Source: Duganella sp. Leaf126 (lineage in GTDB: Bacteria; Pseudomonadota; Gammaproteobacteria; Burkholderiales; Burkholderiaceae_D). From it: 64,000 nt of DNA. Position numbers and translations under genes: made by a program. The stretch lies in the NCBI RefSeq assembly GCF_001423125.1, contig NZ_LMNW01000001.1, positions 793,229 through 857,228 of the forward strand, read 5' to 3'. The stretch's first letter is position 1. Every line of letters begins with the position of its first letter. The notes beneath the pieces were generated by a model. The model worked only from the letters and a program-made list of their open reading frames with translations. It was not told the DNA's origin and did no database searches. Shown here piece after piece: positions 28,728-38,000 of the stretch.

Positions 28728-29823
28728 GCTGCATGATCTCGCGATGAATCGCTGTCAGCGGCACTGATTTCTCCACCGCCCCGCGCTTGACCGCCTCCTT
28801 CGGCATGCCGTAGACCACGCACGAGGCTTCGTCCTGCGCCAGCGTGCGGGCGCCGGCGTTGAGCATTTCCAGCAACCCCGCCGCGCCATCGTCGCCCATC
28901 CCGGTCATGATCACGCCCAGCGCATTGGCGCCGGCTGCACGCGCGGCAGAGCGGAACAGCACGTCCACCGACGGCCGGTGGCGATTGACCAGCGGGCCAT
29001 CGACCACCTCGACAAAGTACTGCACGCCGGTGCGGCGCAGCAGCAGGTGTTTGTCGCCGGGCGCGATCAGCACCTGGCCCCGTACCACGCGGTCATTGTG
29101 GACCGCTTCCTTCACGCGCACCTGGCACACGCTGTCGAGACGCGCGGCAAAGGCGGCGGTGAATTTTTCGGGCATGTGCTGCACCACCACGATGCCGGGC
29201 GCCGTGTCCGGCAACGCGACCAGGACTTCTTCCAGCGCCTGGGTGCCGCCGGTGGAGGCACCGATCGCCACCACGCGTTCGGTGGTGGCGGTCACCGGCC
29301 GCAGGTCGCCCAGCGACAGCACGGCGTCGGCGCTGAGTTTTTCCGGCACCGGCGCCAGTCCGGCAGCCGGCGCCGCCGCTGCGGCCGGCGCGCGCGGCGC
29401 GTGATACGCGGGTTTGACCACGTGGGCGCCAGCAGCGGCGCGCACGGCCGCCACCAGTTCGTCATCGCTGTCCTGCGGCAGCTGCCTGAGATCCGCGCGC
29501 GGCTTGGTGACCACCGCCACGGCGCCGGCGGTGAGCGCCTCCATCGACGTCTGTGCGCCCCGGTCGGTGAGCGTGGCGCAGACCACGACCGGCGTGGGCC
29601 GCTCGGCCATGATACGGCGCAGGAAGGCCAGGCCGTCCATCCTCGGCATGTCCACATCGAGCACGATGACGTCCGGCCACTGCATCTTCATGCGTTCGCT
29701 GGCCAGCAGCGGGTTGGCGACCGCATAGGTGACGGTGATGCCGGACGCAGCGTTGAGCAGACCGCTCAGCACCTGCCGCACCACGGCCGAATCGTCCACG
29801 ATCATGACCTTGATGGGATCCAT
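28717..29823 (-). CDS. cheB: CheB: chemotaxis response regulator protein-glutamate methylesterase
   Basis: 368 residues. The N-terminal receiver has D10/D11 and phospho-acceptor D56 (VLDVDMP); a Pro/Ala-rich linker leads to the CheB methylesterase domain. Its catalytic triad S190 (GASTGG), H216 (VVQHMPEKF) and D312 (GMGDDGA) has the same spacing as in the enteric enzyme. It removes methyl groups from chemoreceptors when phosphorylated. It is an orphan: no cheA, cheR, cheW or receptor gene is nearby, and the neighbours are unrelated. It could serve a chemoreceptor-like system encoded elsewhere. Confidence 0.93.
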   Translation of the reverse strand: MDPIKVMIVDDSAVVRQVLSGLLNAASGITVTYAVANPLLASERMKMQWPDVIVLDVDMPRMDGLAFLRRIMAERPTPVVVCATLTDRGAQTSMEALTAGAVAVVTKPRADLRQLPQDSDDELVAAVRAAAGAHVVKPAYHAPRAPAAAAAPAAGLAPVPEKLSADAVLSLGDLRPVTATTERVVAIGASTGGTQALEEVLVALPDTAPGIVVVQHMPEKFTAAFAARLDSVCQVRVKEAVHNDRVVRGQVLIAPGDKHLLLRRTGVQYFVEVVDGPLVNRHRPSVDVLFRSAARAAGANALGVIMTGMGDDGAAGLLEMLNAGARTLAQDEASCVVYGMPKEAVKRGAVEKSVPLTAIHREIMQQPG

Positions 29824-29947
29824 GGCGTTTTATCCTTGTGATTGAGCGACAGCGCCGGCGGGCGCGCCTGCATGTGGTGAAATTGTACCGCCTCGGCGCA
29901 CTGTGCGGACAGCTGTCGATCTATGCCTGGACGCAACAAAATTTACC

Positions 29948-29962
29948 TTTTCGACTCGAAAA
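29948..29962. promoter_or_regulatory. Perfect inverted repeat TTTTCG-ACT-CGAAAA
   Basis: A 15-base dyad lies 46 bases upstream of the Crp/Fnr-type regulator start, in a short AT-rich stretch. Position and symmetry suggest an operator, possibly autoregulatory. It does not match the Fnr (TTGAT...ATCAA) or Crp consensus. Confidence 0.4.
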
Positions 29963-30008
29963 CCGTATACACTTGGGACAAGTTTTTCAGCCATCCACTC
30001 ACTGGAAT

Positions 30009-30632
30009 ATGAACCAGGCATTCCTCGCCCACCGGGCAAAATACCGGCAAGTCCTTTCCGAGCGATTTCGCGTTTCCCCTGACATGTACGACGAAGTCTC
30101 GCACCTGATGGCGCCGCAGGCCAGGCATGTCAGCGTGCGCAAGGGGGAGTACCTGCAGCGCAGCGGCGAGCTGGCGCAATACATCCACTGGCTGCACAGC
30201 GGCGTGGCGCGGGTCGGTTACGCGCCCGGCAACGGCAGCGAAGTCACGCTGTACTTCCGCACCGACGGCCAGATGGCCGTCTCGCACGACGACATCCTGC
30301 GCGCCCAGAGCCAGGAACCGGCGCACAACTTCGTGGTGGCGGAAACAGCGGTGCAGACCTACCGCTTCGAGCTGCAGGCGCTGTGGGCGCTGACCGCGCA
30401 GCACGCCGTGCTGCGCGACTACTACATCAAGGTGTCCGAGCGCGGCATCATGGACCAGAGCCGGCGCCTGTACCTGAGCGTCTGCCCGGCGCAGAGCCGG
30501 CTCGAAGCATTCCGCATCGATTACCCGGGCCTCGAACAGCGCATTTCGCAAAAGGTGGTGGCGTCGTTCCTCGGCATCACGCCGCAATACATGTCGCAGC
30601 TGCTGAAGCAGGACGCCGCCCTGCCCCGCTAG
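30009..30632 (+). CDS. Crp/Fnr-family transcriptional regulator
   Basis: 207 residues from ATG 30009; no strong ribosome site is visible and longer in-frame starts give no family sequence. A cyclic-nucleotide-binding-type beta barrel (about 20-125: VRKGEYLQRSGELAQYIHWLHSGVARVGY) is followed by a long dimer helix and a short C-terminal helix-turn-helix (VVASFLGITPQYMSQLLKQ). No Fnr-type Cys cluster is present. The phosphate-binding motif of true cAMP receptors (GELAL) is replaced by GQMAVS. Related small Crp-like proteins control diverse stress or redox genes. The gene is 3 bases from the convergent serine hydrolase stop. Confidence 0.85.
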   Translation: MNQAFLAHRAKYRQVLSERFRVSPDMYDEVSHLMAPQARHVSVRKGEYLQRSGELAQYIHWLHSGVARVGYAPGNGSEVTLYFRTDGQMAVSHDDILRAQSQEPAHNFVVAETAVQTYRFELQALWALTAQHAVLRDYYIKVSERGIMDQSRRLYLSVCPAQSRLEAFRIDYPGLEQRISQKVVASFLGITPQYMSQLLKQDAALPR

Positions 30633-30635
30633 CGC

Positions 30636-32261
30636 TTACTTCTTCGCTTTCGGCACGAACAGCAAATCCTGGAAGTCGTAGCTGAAATCGGTCTCGGTCG
30701 ATATCGGCGCCATCTTCATGCGCTCGATGCTGCCGTCCGGGTTCAGCGAGAACGTCACGTAGGCGTCGGCATTGAAGTTGCGCTCCTTCCAGCGCACGAT
30801 GAAGGTGTCATGCTGGAAGTGCTCGAGCTCTCCCGTCAGGTCCGGCGTGCGCGAGAAGCGCATGATGCGTTTGCCGTTTTCCTCGCCGATGCTCGCCACG
30901 CCATACCACGCATCCTCGTACTCGCCGTCGTAGGCTGCCAGCGGCAGCGACGGCTGCGACTGCGCCGCACGGGCCGTCGTCGCCTTGGCCTGGCGCTGTG
31001 CTTCCTCCTGGTGCGACGCCGCTTCCTGGTCCGCATACAGCTTGATCCAGTCGCTGGCCGGCACGTTCAGGTACTGATCCAGGATGCGCCAGTACAGCGC
31101 CGCCATGACCGGGCCGTTTTCAGCGTTGGTCAGGATCGCGATGCCGAGTTTTTCCTCGGGCACCATCATCACCGTGGAATAAAAGCCCTGCAGCGCACCG
31201 CCGTGCATCACCAGCTTGCGGCCCTTGTAGTCGCGCAGCGAGAAGCCGAGACCATAGGCGGCGAAGTTGGGCTTGGTGGCCGCCAGCGCCGGTTTGGGGT
31301 CGCGGATACGCATCGGCGTCTGCTCGCTCCACAGCTCGGCGATCTGCTTGGCGCTGACCAGCTGCTTGCCGTCCGGGCTCCGGCCGTCGTTCATCAACGT
31401 GTTCATCCAGCGCGCCAGGTCTTCGGCATTGGTGTCGATGCCCACCGCCCCCACCGCGTTCGGCACCGGCATCGGTTTCACCACGGCCGCCTTGCCGTCG
31501 ATCTTGCTGTGCGGCGCGGCGTGGTTGTCGGTCGCCAGCATCGCTTCCACGCTGGTCCTGGTGCCGGTCATGCCCAGCGGCGCCAGGATGCGGTCATGGA
31601 TCGACTGGCCCCAGGTCTTGCCGTCCTTTTCGGCGATGATCTTGCCGGCCACGATGTAGAGCAGGTTGTCGTAGGCGTAGCTGTTGCGGAAGCTGGTGGC
31701 GGGCTTGATGTAACGGAGCTTGGCAATGATCTCGTCGGTCGAGAAGGCGGTGCTGGGCCACCACAGCAGGTCGCCCGCGCCCAGCCCCAGGCCGCTGCGG
31801 TGCGTGAGCAGGTCGCGGATGGTCATCACGCCGGTCACGTAGGAGTCGTACATCTGGAACCCTGGCAGGTGCATGCTGACCGGGTCATCCCATTTGAGCT
31901 TGCCCTCGTCCACCAGCATGGCCAGCGCAGCGGCCGTAAAGCCCTTGGAGTTGGACGCCACCTCGAACAGCGTCTTGCCGTCCACCGGTGCCGGGTCGCC
32001 CAGCTTGCGCACGCCATACCCCCTGGTGGTCACCACCTTGCCATCCTTGACGATGGCGATCGCGATGCCGGGCACGTCGAAGGTCTTCAGGGCCAGCCTG
32101 ACGTCGGCGTCGAGGTTGTAGGCAGGGACCGGCGCAGCGGCGGTGGCAGCAGTGGTGGCAATGGTGGCAGCGGCGACGGCGGGGACGGCCTGGGCGCCGG
32201 CGCCGAGCGGTACCAGCGCCAGCGCGATGGCGCTGGCGGTCAACAGACGGGCAATGTTCAT
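30636..32261 (-). CDS. Secreted serine hydrolase, beta-lactamase class C/PBP family with DUF3471-like tail
   Basis: 541 residues. An N-terminal signal peptide (about 1-23) is followed by an Ala/Thr-rich linker, then the serine hydrolase domain with S103-x-x-K106 (SNSK), Y197-x-N199 (YDN) and HGG in place of KTG. This pattern marks the class C beta-lactamase-like esterase/peptidase group. The C-terminal about 130 residues (AYDGEYEDAWYG...) match a DUF3471-type beta domain. The enzyme probably acts in the periplasm or outside. The gene starts 4 bases after the M1 aminopeptidase stop, so both form one operon of secreted hydrolases. No evidence supports true beta-lactam hydrolysis. Confidence 0.9.
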   Translation of the reverse strand: MNIARLLTASAIALALVPLGAGAQAVPAVAAATIATTAATAAAPVPAYNLDADVRLALKTFDVPGIAIAIVKDGKVVTTRGYGVRKLGDPAPVDGKTLFEVASNSKGFTAAALAMLVDEGKLKWDDPVSMHLPGFQMYDSYVTGVMTIRDLLTHRSGLGLGAGDLLWWPSTAFSTDEIIAKLRYIKPATSFRNSYAYDNLLYIVAGKIIAEKDGKTWGQSIHDRILAPLGMTGTRTSVEAMLATDNHAAPHSKIDGKAAVVKPMPVPNAVGAVGIDTNAEDLARWMNTLMNDGRSPDGKQLVSAKQIAELWSEQTPMRIRDPKPALAATKPNFAAYGLGFSLRDYKGRKLVMHGGALQGFYSTVMMVPEEKLGIAILTNAENGPVMAALYWRILDQYLNVPASDWIKLYADQEAASHQEEAQRQAKATTARAAQSQPSLPLAAYDGEYEDAWYGVASIGEENGKRIMRFSRTPDLTGELEHFQHDTFIVRWKERNFNADAYVTFSLNPDGSIERMKMAPISTETDFSYDFQDLLFVPKAKK

Positions 32262-32265
32262 GGGC

Positions 32266-34116
32266 TTATTTCTTGAATTGTTTATCGACCGATGCCTGCG
32301 TCACCGGATGGTAATGGTCGCGCGCCTTGGCATACACGCTGCGCGCCCATGCGGCTTGCGCCGGCTGCTTCAACAGCGCCGTGTACAGCGGCACCACGAA
32401 CTTCTGGCGTCCCACGCTCATCAGGAATTTCTCGAGCGGCGCGCGCACGTCGTAGCCGGCGTTGATCGACGCCAGGTAGAAACGGAAGGCGATTTCGTTG
32501 TTGCCGCTGGTCGCCAGGCCGAAGGTCTGGTCGAGATCCTTCAGCTGGGCGGCGGTGGCCTTGCCGTTGATGTCGTTCAGGAAGTGCATCCACTCGAGCG
32601 CGACCCAGCTCTTGCCGTTCAGATCAGCGGTGGGCAGTTCGCCGTGCAGCCACTTGGTGCGCTGTTCGTCCAGCGCGGCCAGGCGCGGCGAAGCGGCGCG
32701 CACGGCATTGGCCGGAATGCCGGCGCCGTACAGCCATTCGTCGAGCTCCACCTGCGCCATGTATTCGGGATGGGCGTCGAGCAGGTTCTTTTTCAGGTAG
32801 TCCACGAATTCGTCGGTGGTGGCCGACTTGAACGCGTGCGAGTCGAACCAGCCGCGCAGGAAGGTGTCGAACGCTTCGCGTCCGGCGCGCTGCTCGAGCG
32901 TGCGCAGGAACCAGGCGCCTTTCGGGTAGATCAGGCCGAGGTCCGAGTAGGCCGACGGATCGACGTCCGGACCGCGCGTGGCCAGCGCCTGCCGGGCGGG
33001 CGGGATGGCGGGCAGCGACGCCAGCGCCTCTTCCTGCTCCACTTGCAGGTTCATCTCGGCGATCTCGGGACCGTAGATCTTCTCGACGATGCGGGTGGTG
33101 ACGTAGGTGGTAAAGCCCTCGTTGAGCCACATATACTTCCACGAGGCGTTGGTCACCAGGTTGCCGGACCACGAGTGCGCCAGTTCGTGCGCGATCAGAT
33201 CGACCAGGCTCTTGTCGCCGGCGATCATGGTCGGGGTGACGAAGGTCAGGCGCGGATTTTCCATGCCGCCGATCGGAAACGACGGCGGCAGCACCAGCAT
33301 GTCGTAACGCTCCCACCGGTACGGACCGTACAGGCTCTCGGCCGCCTCGATCATCTTCTCGGTATCTTCCAGTTCGCGCGCCGCCGCGTCGATGCGGGCC
33401 GGTTCGGCATACACGGCCGAGCGCGGGCCGACCTTGCGCACATCGATCTCGCCGATCGCAATGGCCAGCAGATACGACGGAATCGGCTGCGGCATCCTGA
33501 ATTTCCAGCCGCCCTTGCCGGTGGCGTTGAGGTCATTGTCGGCGCTCATCACAACGCGCAGGCCGGCCGGCGCATCGATGCGGGCGCTGTACGTGAAGCG
33601 CACCGCAGGCGTATCCTGCACCGGCGCCCACGAACGGGCATTGATGTCCTGCGACTGGCTGAACATGAAAGGCCGCTTGCCCGACATGGTCTGCGCCGGC
33701 GACATCCATTGCAGCGCGGCGGCCGACGGCGCGGTGCGGTAATACACGCGCACCTTCTGCGGCTGGAACGGCAGCGCGATGCGCAGGGCGCGGCCCTTTT
33801 GCAGATCGAACTTGTCGAGCATGTAGGAGGCCGACGTCCAGCGGCCGTTCGGATTGAGGATCTGCACGCGCGAGATATTGAGCTCTTTGGTGTCGAGCAC
33901 CAGGGTGCGCGAGGTCTTGTCGATCCAGTTCAGCGTCAGTTCGGCATAGCCGGACAGGGTCTTGCGGCCGAAGTCGGCCTTCAGGTCCAGATACAGGTCG
34001 CTGGTGCGCACCTGGTCGTAGCGGGCATAGCTCAGGGGATCGGCGTGGGCAGCGCTCACGCCCAGCGACATCAGTGCAGACAGCACGAACGCGGACAAGG
34101 TCTTCTTGATTTGCAT
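32266..34116 (-). CDS. Secreted M1-family aminopeptidase
   Basis: 616 residues. A signal peptide (cleavage near AHA-DP, about residue 26) is followed by the beta-rich N-terminal domain, the exopeptidase motif GGMEN (283-287), and the zinc site H310-E-L-A-H314 with distal E333 (NEGFTTYV). The C-terminus (about 470-616) is helical, as in leukotriene-A4-hydrolase-like members. It removes N-terminal residues from peptides in the periplasm. It is the first gene of a two-gene operon with the serine hydrolase downstream. The start ATG is followed directly by KK and a hydrophobic core, so it is well supported. Confidence 0.93.
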   Translation of the reverse strand: MQIKKTLSAFVLSALMSLGVSAAHADPLSYARYDQVRTSDLYLDLKADFGRKTLSGYAELTLNWIDKTSRTLVLDTKELNISRVQILNPNGRWTSASYMLDKFDLQKGRALRIALPFQPQKVRVYYRTAPSAAALQWMSPAQTMSGKRPFMFSQSQDINARSWAPVQDTPAVRFTYSARIDAPAGLRVVMSADNDLNATGKGGWKFRMPQPIPSYLLAIAIGEIDVRKVGPRSAVYAEPARIDAAARELEDTEKMIEAAESLYGPYRWERYDMLVLPPSFPIGGMENPRLTFVTPTMIAGDKSLVDLIAHELAHSWSGNLVTNASWKYMWLNEGFTTYVTTRIVEKIYGPEIAEMNLQVEQEEALASLPAIPPARQALATRGPDVDPSAYSDLGLIYPKGAWFLRTLEQRAGREAFDTFLRGWFDSHAFKSATTDEFVDYLKKNLLDAHPEYMAQVELDEWLYGAGIPANAVRAASPRLAALDEQRTKWLHGELPTADLNGKSWVALEWMHFLNDINGKATAAQLKDLDQTFGLATSGNNEIAFRFYLASINAGYDVRAPLEKFLMSVGRQKFVVPLYTALLKQPAQAAWARSVYAKARDHYHPVTQASVDKQFKK

Positions 34117-34224
34117 GGTGATCTTTTCAAAGTAAGGGGCCTGTTGGCATCAAGCGCGGAGCAGAATAGCATAGCCATGTATCGCCAATGTGTACAGCGA
34201 CGGTTTCCGCTGCAACGGCTGTGC

Positions 34225-34395
34225 TATGATGTCGGCCGTAAGTGGGGAGTAGTCGGCTTGCGCCGCCCTGGCGCAGGAATTTGCATCAACATCATCGGTC
34301 CGCAGACCGTGGTGCAAATGGTTGAAAAACTTGACGAGACCATGATCGAAGCGCGGCCATCGTGGGCCGGGGACGCGCTTTGGATCATAGGTTCT
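34225..34395 (+). ncRNA. yybP-ykoY (Mn2+) riboswitch upstream of GDT1-family transporter
   Basis: The leader shows conserved yybP-ykoY elements: GGGGAGTAG at 34244-34252, TCAACATCATCGG at about 34286-34298 and GACGAGACC at about 34332-34341. It also has paired arms ATTTGCA (34279) and TGCAAAT (34313) enclosing CGGTC-CGCA-GACCG. A second long hairpin between ATGATC (34342) and GATCAT (34382) is a likely expression platform. There is no T-run, so control is probably at translation. The downstream gene is a UPF0016/GDT1 Mn/Ca exporter, a classic target of this riboswitch. The 312-base gap is thereby explained. Confidence 0.83.
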
Positions 34396-34428
34396 TATCG
34401 GCCGGCCCGCGCATCTCACTGTTCATCA

Positions 34429-35004
34429 ATGGAAGCATTCCTCATCTCCACAGGCATTGTCGCGCTGGCAGAAATCGGCGACAAAACCCAGCTGCTCGCT
34501 TTCGTCCTGGCCGCAAAATTCCGCCGTCCCGTTCCCATCGTCGCCGCCATCTTCGTCGCCACCCTGGCCAACCATGCGTTTGCCGCCGCCATCGGCACCT
34601 GGATCACCAGCCTGCTCGGGCCCGACGTGCTGCGCTGGGTGCTGGGCGCATCGTTCATCGCGATGGCCGTCTGGACGCTCGTGCCCGACAAGCTCGACGA
34701 GGAGGACACCAAGTTCGCGCGCTACGGCGTCTTCATGACCACCCTGATCGCCTTTTTCATGGCAGAGATGGGCGACAAGACGCAGGTCGCCACCGTGGCC
34801 CTGGCCGCGCGCTACCACAGCCTGCTGGCGGTCGTCGCCGGTACCACGCTGGGCATGATGCTGGCCAATGTACCGGCCGTGTACCTGGGCGACCGCATCG
34901 CCCACCGCATCTCGCTCAAGCTGGTGCACGGTGTGGCGGCGGTGATCTTTGCGGTACTCGGTGTGGCCACCTTGCTCGGCGCGGGAGCGGGCCTGACGCG
35001 ATAA
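34429..35004 (+). CDS. TMEM165/GDT1 (UPF0016) family manganese/calcium exporter
   Basis: 191 residues, about six membrane helices in two inverted halves. Each half carries the family signature ExGDKT: E15-I-G-D-K-T20 and E113-M-G-D-K-T118. Bacterial members (MneA/MntX) export Mn2+ to avoid toxicity. The preceding yybP-ykoY riboswitch strongly supports Mn2+ as signal and substrate. Start chosen at ATG 34429, since the product then begins directly with the first helix (MEAFLISTGIVALAEIGDKT). A strong hairpin follows the stop. Confidence 0.93.
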   Translation: MEAFLISTGIVALAEIGDKTQLLAFVLAAKFRRPVPIVAAIFVATLANHAFAAAIGTWITSLLGPDVLRWVLGASFIAMAVWTLVPDKLDEEDTKFARYGVFMTTLIAFFMAEMGDKTQVATVALAARYHSLLAVVAGTTLGMMLANVPAVYLGDRIAHRISLKLVHGVAAVIFAVLGVATLLGAGAGLTR

Positions 35005-35013
35005 GTAGGTGCT

Positions 35014-35044
35014 GCCAGCCTGCCGCGCGCTGCGGCAGGCTGGC
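35014..35044. terminator. 13-bp hairpin between convergent GDT1 and cyclic-glucan synthase genes
   Basis: The perfect stem GCCAGCCTGCCGC/GCGGCAGGCTGGC with loop GCGCT lies between two convergent stop codons. No T-run is present. It likely serves as a shared bidirectional terminator. Confidence 0.65.
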
Positions 35045-35056
35045 GCCGCGGACGTC

Positions 35057-38000
35057 TTACGACGCGGCGGCCGGCGCTTCCACTGCCGCCGCCGCAGCCG
35101 GCAAGGCCGGCAGCAGCAGCTGCACCTGGTGCGTCTGGCCAGTGTCGTCCAGCGCCAGGACATTGCCTTCGCGCGTGACGCCATCGACGGTGAGCGTGGC
35201 CGCCTGCCCCGGTGCGGCGCGCGCCACGCGGATCACGTAGGTACTGCTGGCATGGCGGTAGGTCAGCGTGAACCCGTTCCACTCGGCCGGCATGCGTGGC
35301 GCCAGCGTCAGTTCGTGCGCGCCGCGCGTGACGCCCAGCAGCGACTCCACGATCAGGCGGTACATCCAGCCCGACGAGCCGGTGTACCAGCTCCAGCCGC
35401 CGCGCCCCACGTGCGGCGCCACCGCGTACACGTCGGCCGTCACCACGTAAGGCTCCACCTTGTAGGTCGAGACGTTCTCGGCGTCCGCGCCGTGCATGAC
35501 CGGGTTGATCATGCGCGCCAGTTCCCAGGCGCGCTCGGTGTTGCCGAGGCGCGCAAAGGCCATCGCGGTCCAGATGGCGGCGTGGGTGTACTGGCCGCCG
35601 TTTTCGCGCACGCCCGGCACGTAGCCGCGGATATAACCGGGATTCGGGCCGGCCTTGTCGAATGGCGGATCGAGCAGCTGGATGATGCCGGAATCCCTGC
35701 GCACCAGCCGCTGATTGACCTGTTCCATGGCGCCGCGCACCCGTACCGGGTTGGCCACGCCGGACAGCACGCCCCAGCTCTGCGAAATCGAATCGATCTG
35801 GCATTCCTCGTTGCTGTGCGAGCCGAGCGGCGTGCCGTCGTCGAAGTAGGCGCGGCGATACCATTCGCCGTCCCACGCATGCTGTTCGACGTTGGCGGCC
35901 AGCTTGACCGACTGCTCGCGGCATTCCTGCGCAAAGGCGTCGTCGTCCTTCATCTCCGCCACCTCGGCAAAGCGCTGCAGCACCTCGCACAGGAAGAAGG
36001 CCAGCCACACGCTTTCGCCCTTGCCATGCTCGCCCACCTTGTCCATGCCGTCGTTCCAGTCGCAGGAGCCGATCAGCGGCAGGCCGTGCTCCCCGAAGCG
36101 CAGGCCGTGGCGGATGGCCCGCACACAGTGTTCATACAGGGTGCCGCTCTGGCCGGAGCGCCCCGGCAGGTCGTAATAGGATTCCTCTTCCGGCTTGAGC
36201 AGGCGCCCTTCGATGAACGGCAGATTCTCTTCCAGGATGCTCAGGTCGCCCGTGCTCGACACGTAGCGCCACACGCCCAGCGGCAGCCACAGATAGTCGT
36301 CCGAGCACTTGGTGCGCACGCCGCGGTCGGACGGCGGGTGCCACCAGTGCTGCACGTCGCCTTCCACGAACTGGTGGGCGGCGCACAGCATCAGCTGGTC
36401 GCGCAGCAGCTGCGGCCTGGTGTGGATGGTGGCCATCGCATCCTGCAGCTGGTCGCGGAAGCCGAAGGCGCCGCCGGACTGGTAATAACCGCTGCGCGCC
36501 CAGATGCGGCAGGCGATGGTCTGGTACATCAGCCAGCCGTTGGCGATGACGTCGAGCGCCGGTTCCGGCGTCTCGATGTGCACCGCGCCCAGCGTCTGTT
36601 CCCAGTGCGCGTGCACGGCGGCCAGCGCCTCGTGCGCAGCGTCGACGCTGCGGTGCCTCTGCACCATGCTACTGGCGTCGGCATTGCGGCGGCCTGCCAC
36701 GCCAAGCACGAACACGATCTCGCGTTCCTGGCCCGGCAGCAGTTCGAGCGGCGCCTGGATGGCGGCGCAGGCGTCCAGCCCCGCCCCCACCTTGCCGGAC
36801 AGGCGCGCGCGGCGCATGGCCACGGGCGCCGCCAGCGAGCCGTTACGGCCCAGGAACTCGGTGCGGTCGGCGGTGACCGTGCGCAGCGCGGCGTCGCAGT
36901 TGAAGAACGCCAGGCGGCCGGTGAAGTCGGTGTTGTACTGGTTGCGGGCGAACAGCGCGCCGCTCACCGGATCGAGCTCGGTCAGGATGTGCATGCCGGA
37001 CTTGGAGCGCATGTCGCCCAGCACCCATTCCACGTAGCCGGTCACGGACAGCTTGCGCTCCACCGGCGAATCGTTGCGCACCTTGATGACGGTGTACTTG
37101 ATCGGCGCATCGGTGGCGACGAACGTGGTCATCTCGGTGGCGATGCCCGATTCGGTGTGCTCGAACACGCTGTAGCCGAAGCCGTGGCGCGTGGTGTAGT
37201 CGCCGGTGCCGCGCGCCGGCAGCGCCGACGGCGACCAGAATTCACCGGTGCTGTCGTCGCGCAGGTAGAACGCTTCGCCGCTGGCGTCGCTGACCGGGTC
37301 GTTATGCCACGGCGTGAGACGGAACTCGTGCGCATTCTCGTGCCAGGTGTAGGCCTGGCCGCTTTCCGAAATCACGGTGCCGAAGCCGGCGTTGGCCAGC
37401 ACGTTGGACCATGGCGCCGGCGTGCGCTGGTCTTCGCCGGTGGTGATCACGTATTCGCGGCCATCTTCCGAGAAGCCGCCGATGCCGTTTTCCAGCTGCA
37501 GCACGCGCTTGGCGCGCGGCGCTGCCACTACGTCGCTGCCGGCGGCGTCGTCGCTGCGGTCCTCGCTGCGTGCATCATTGCGATGGTCGGTTGCCAGCGG
37601 CGGCATGCGCAGCAGCGGCGGACCGGGACGCTTGATCTGTTCGGCCAGCGTGCCGCGGCTGTCGCTGATGATCACGCGCGCCACCGTTTGCAGCAGGATG
37701 CGGTCCTCGGTGGCGATCTGGTCGCCCATGCGTACGAAGATGCCGCCCGGACGGTCGATGGCCTGGGCGTCGATGCCCGAAGCGATCAGGCCCATGATCT
37801 GGTCGTGCAGCAGCTGGCGGTAACCGGACTGGTCTTCGTGCCAGATCACCAGGTCCACCACCAGGCCTTTCAGGCGCCAGTAGGCGTGCGCCTGCACCAT
37901 CTGGCGCACCAGTTCGATGTTGGACGAGTCCTTGATCTGCAACAGCACGATCGGCAGGTCGCCCGAGATTGCATAGGCCCACAGGCCGGACTGGCCGCGG

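Noticed and set aside
30636..32261. Antibiotic-resistance beta-lactamase
   Set aside because: The third motif is HGG rather than KTG/KSG, and the C-terminal domain fits general secreted serine hydrolases, so resistance cannot be claimed.
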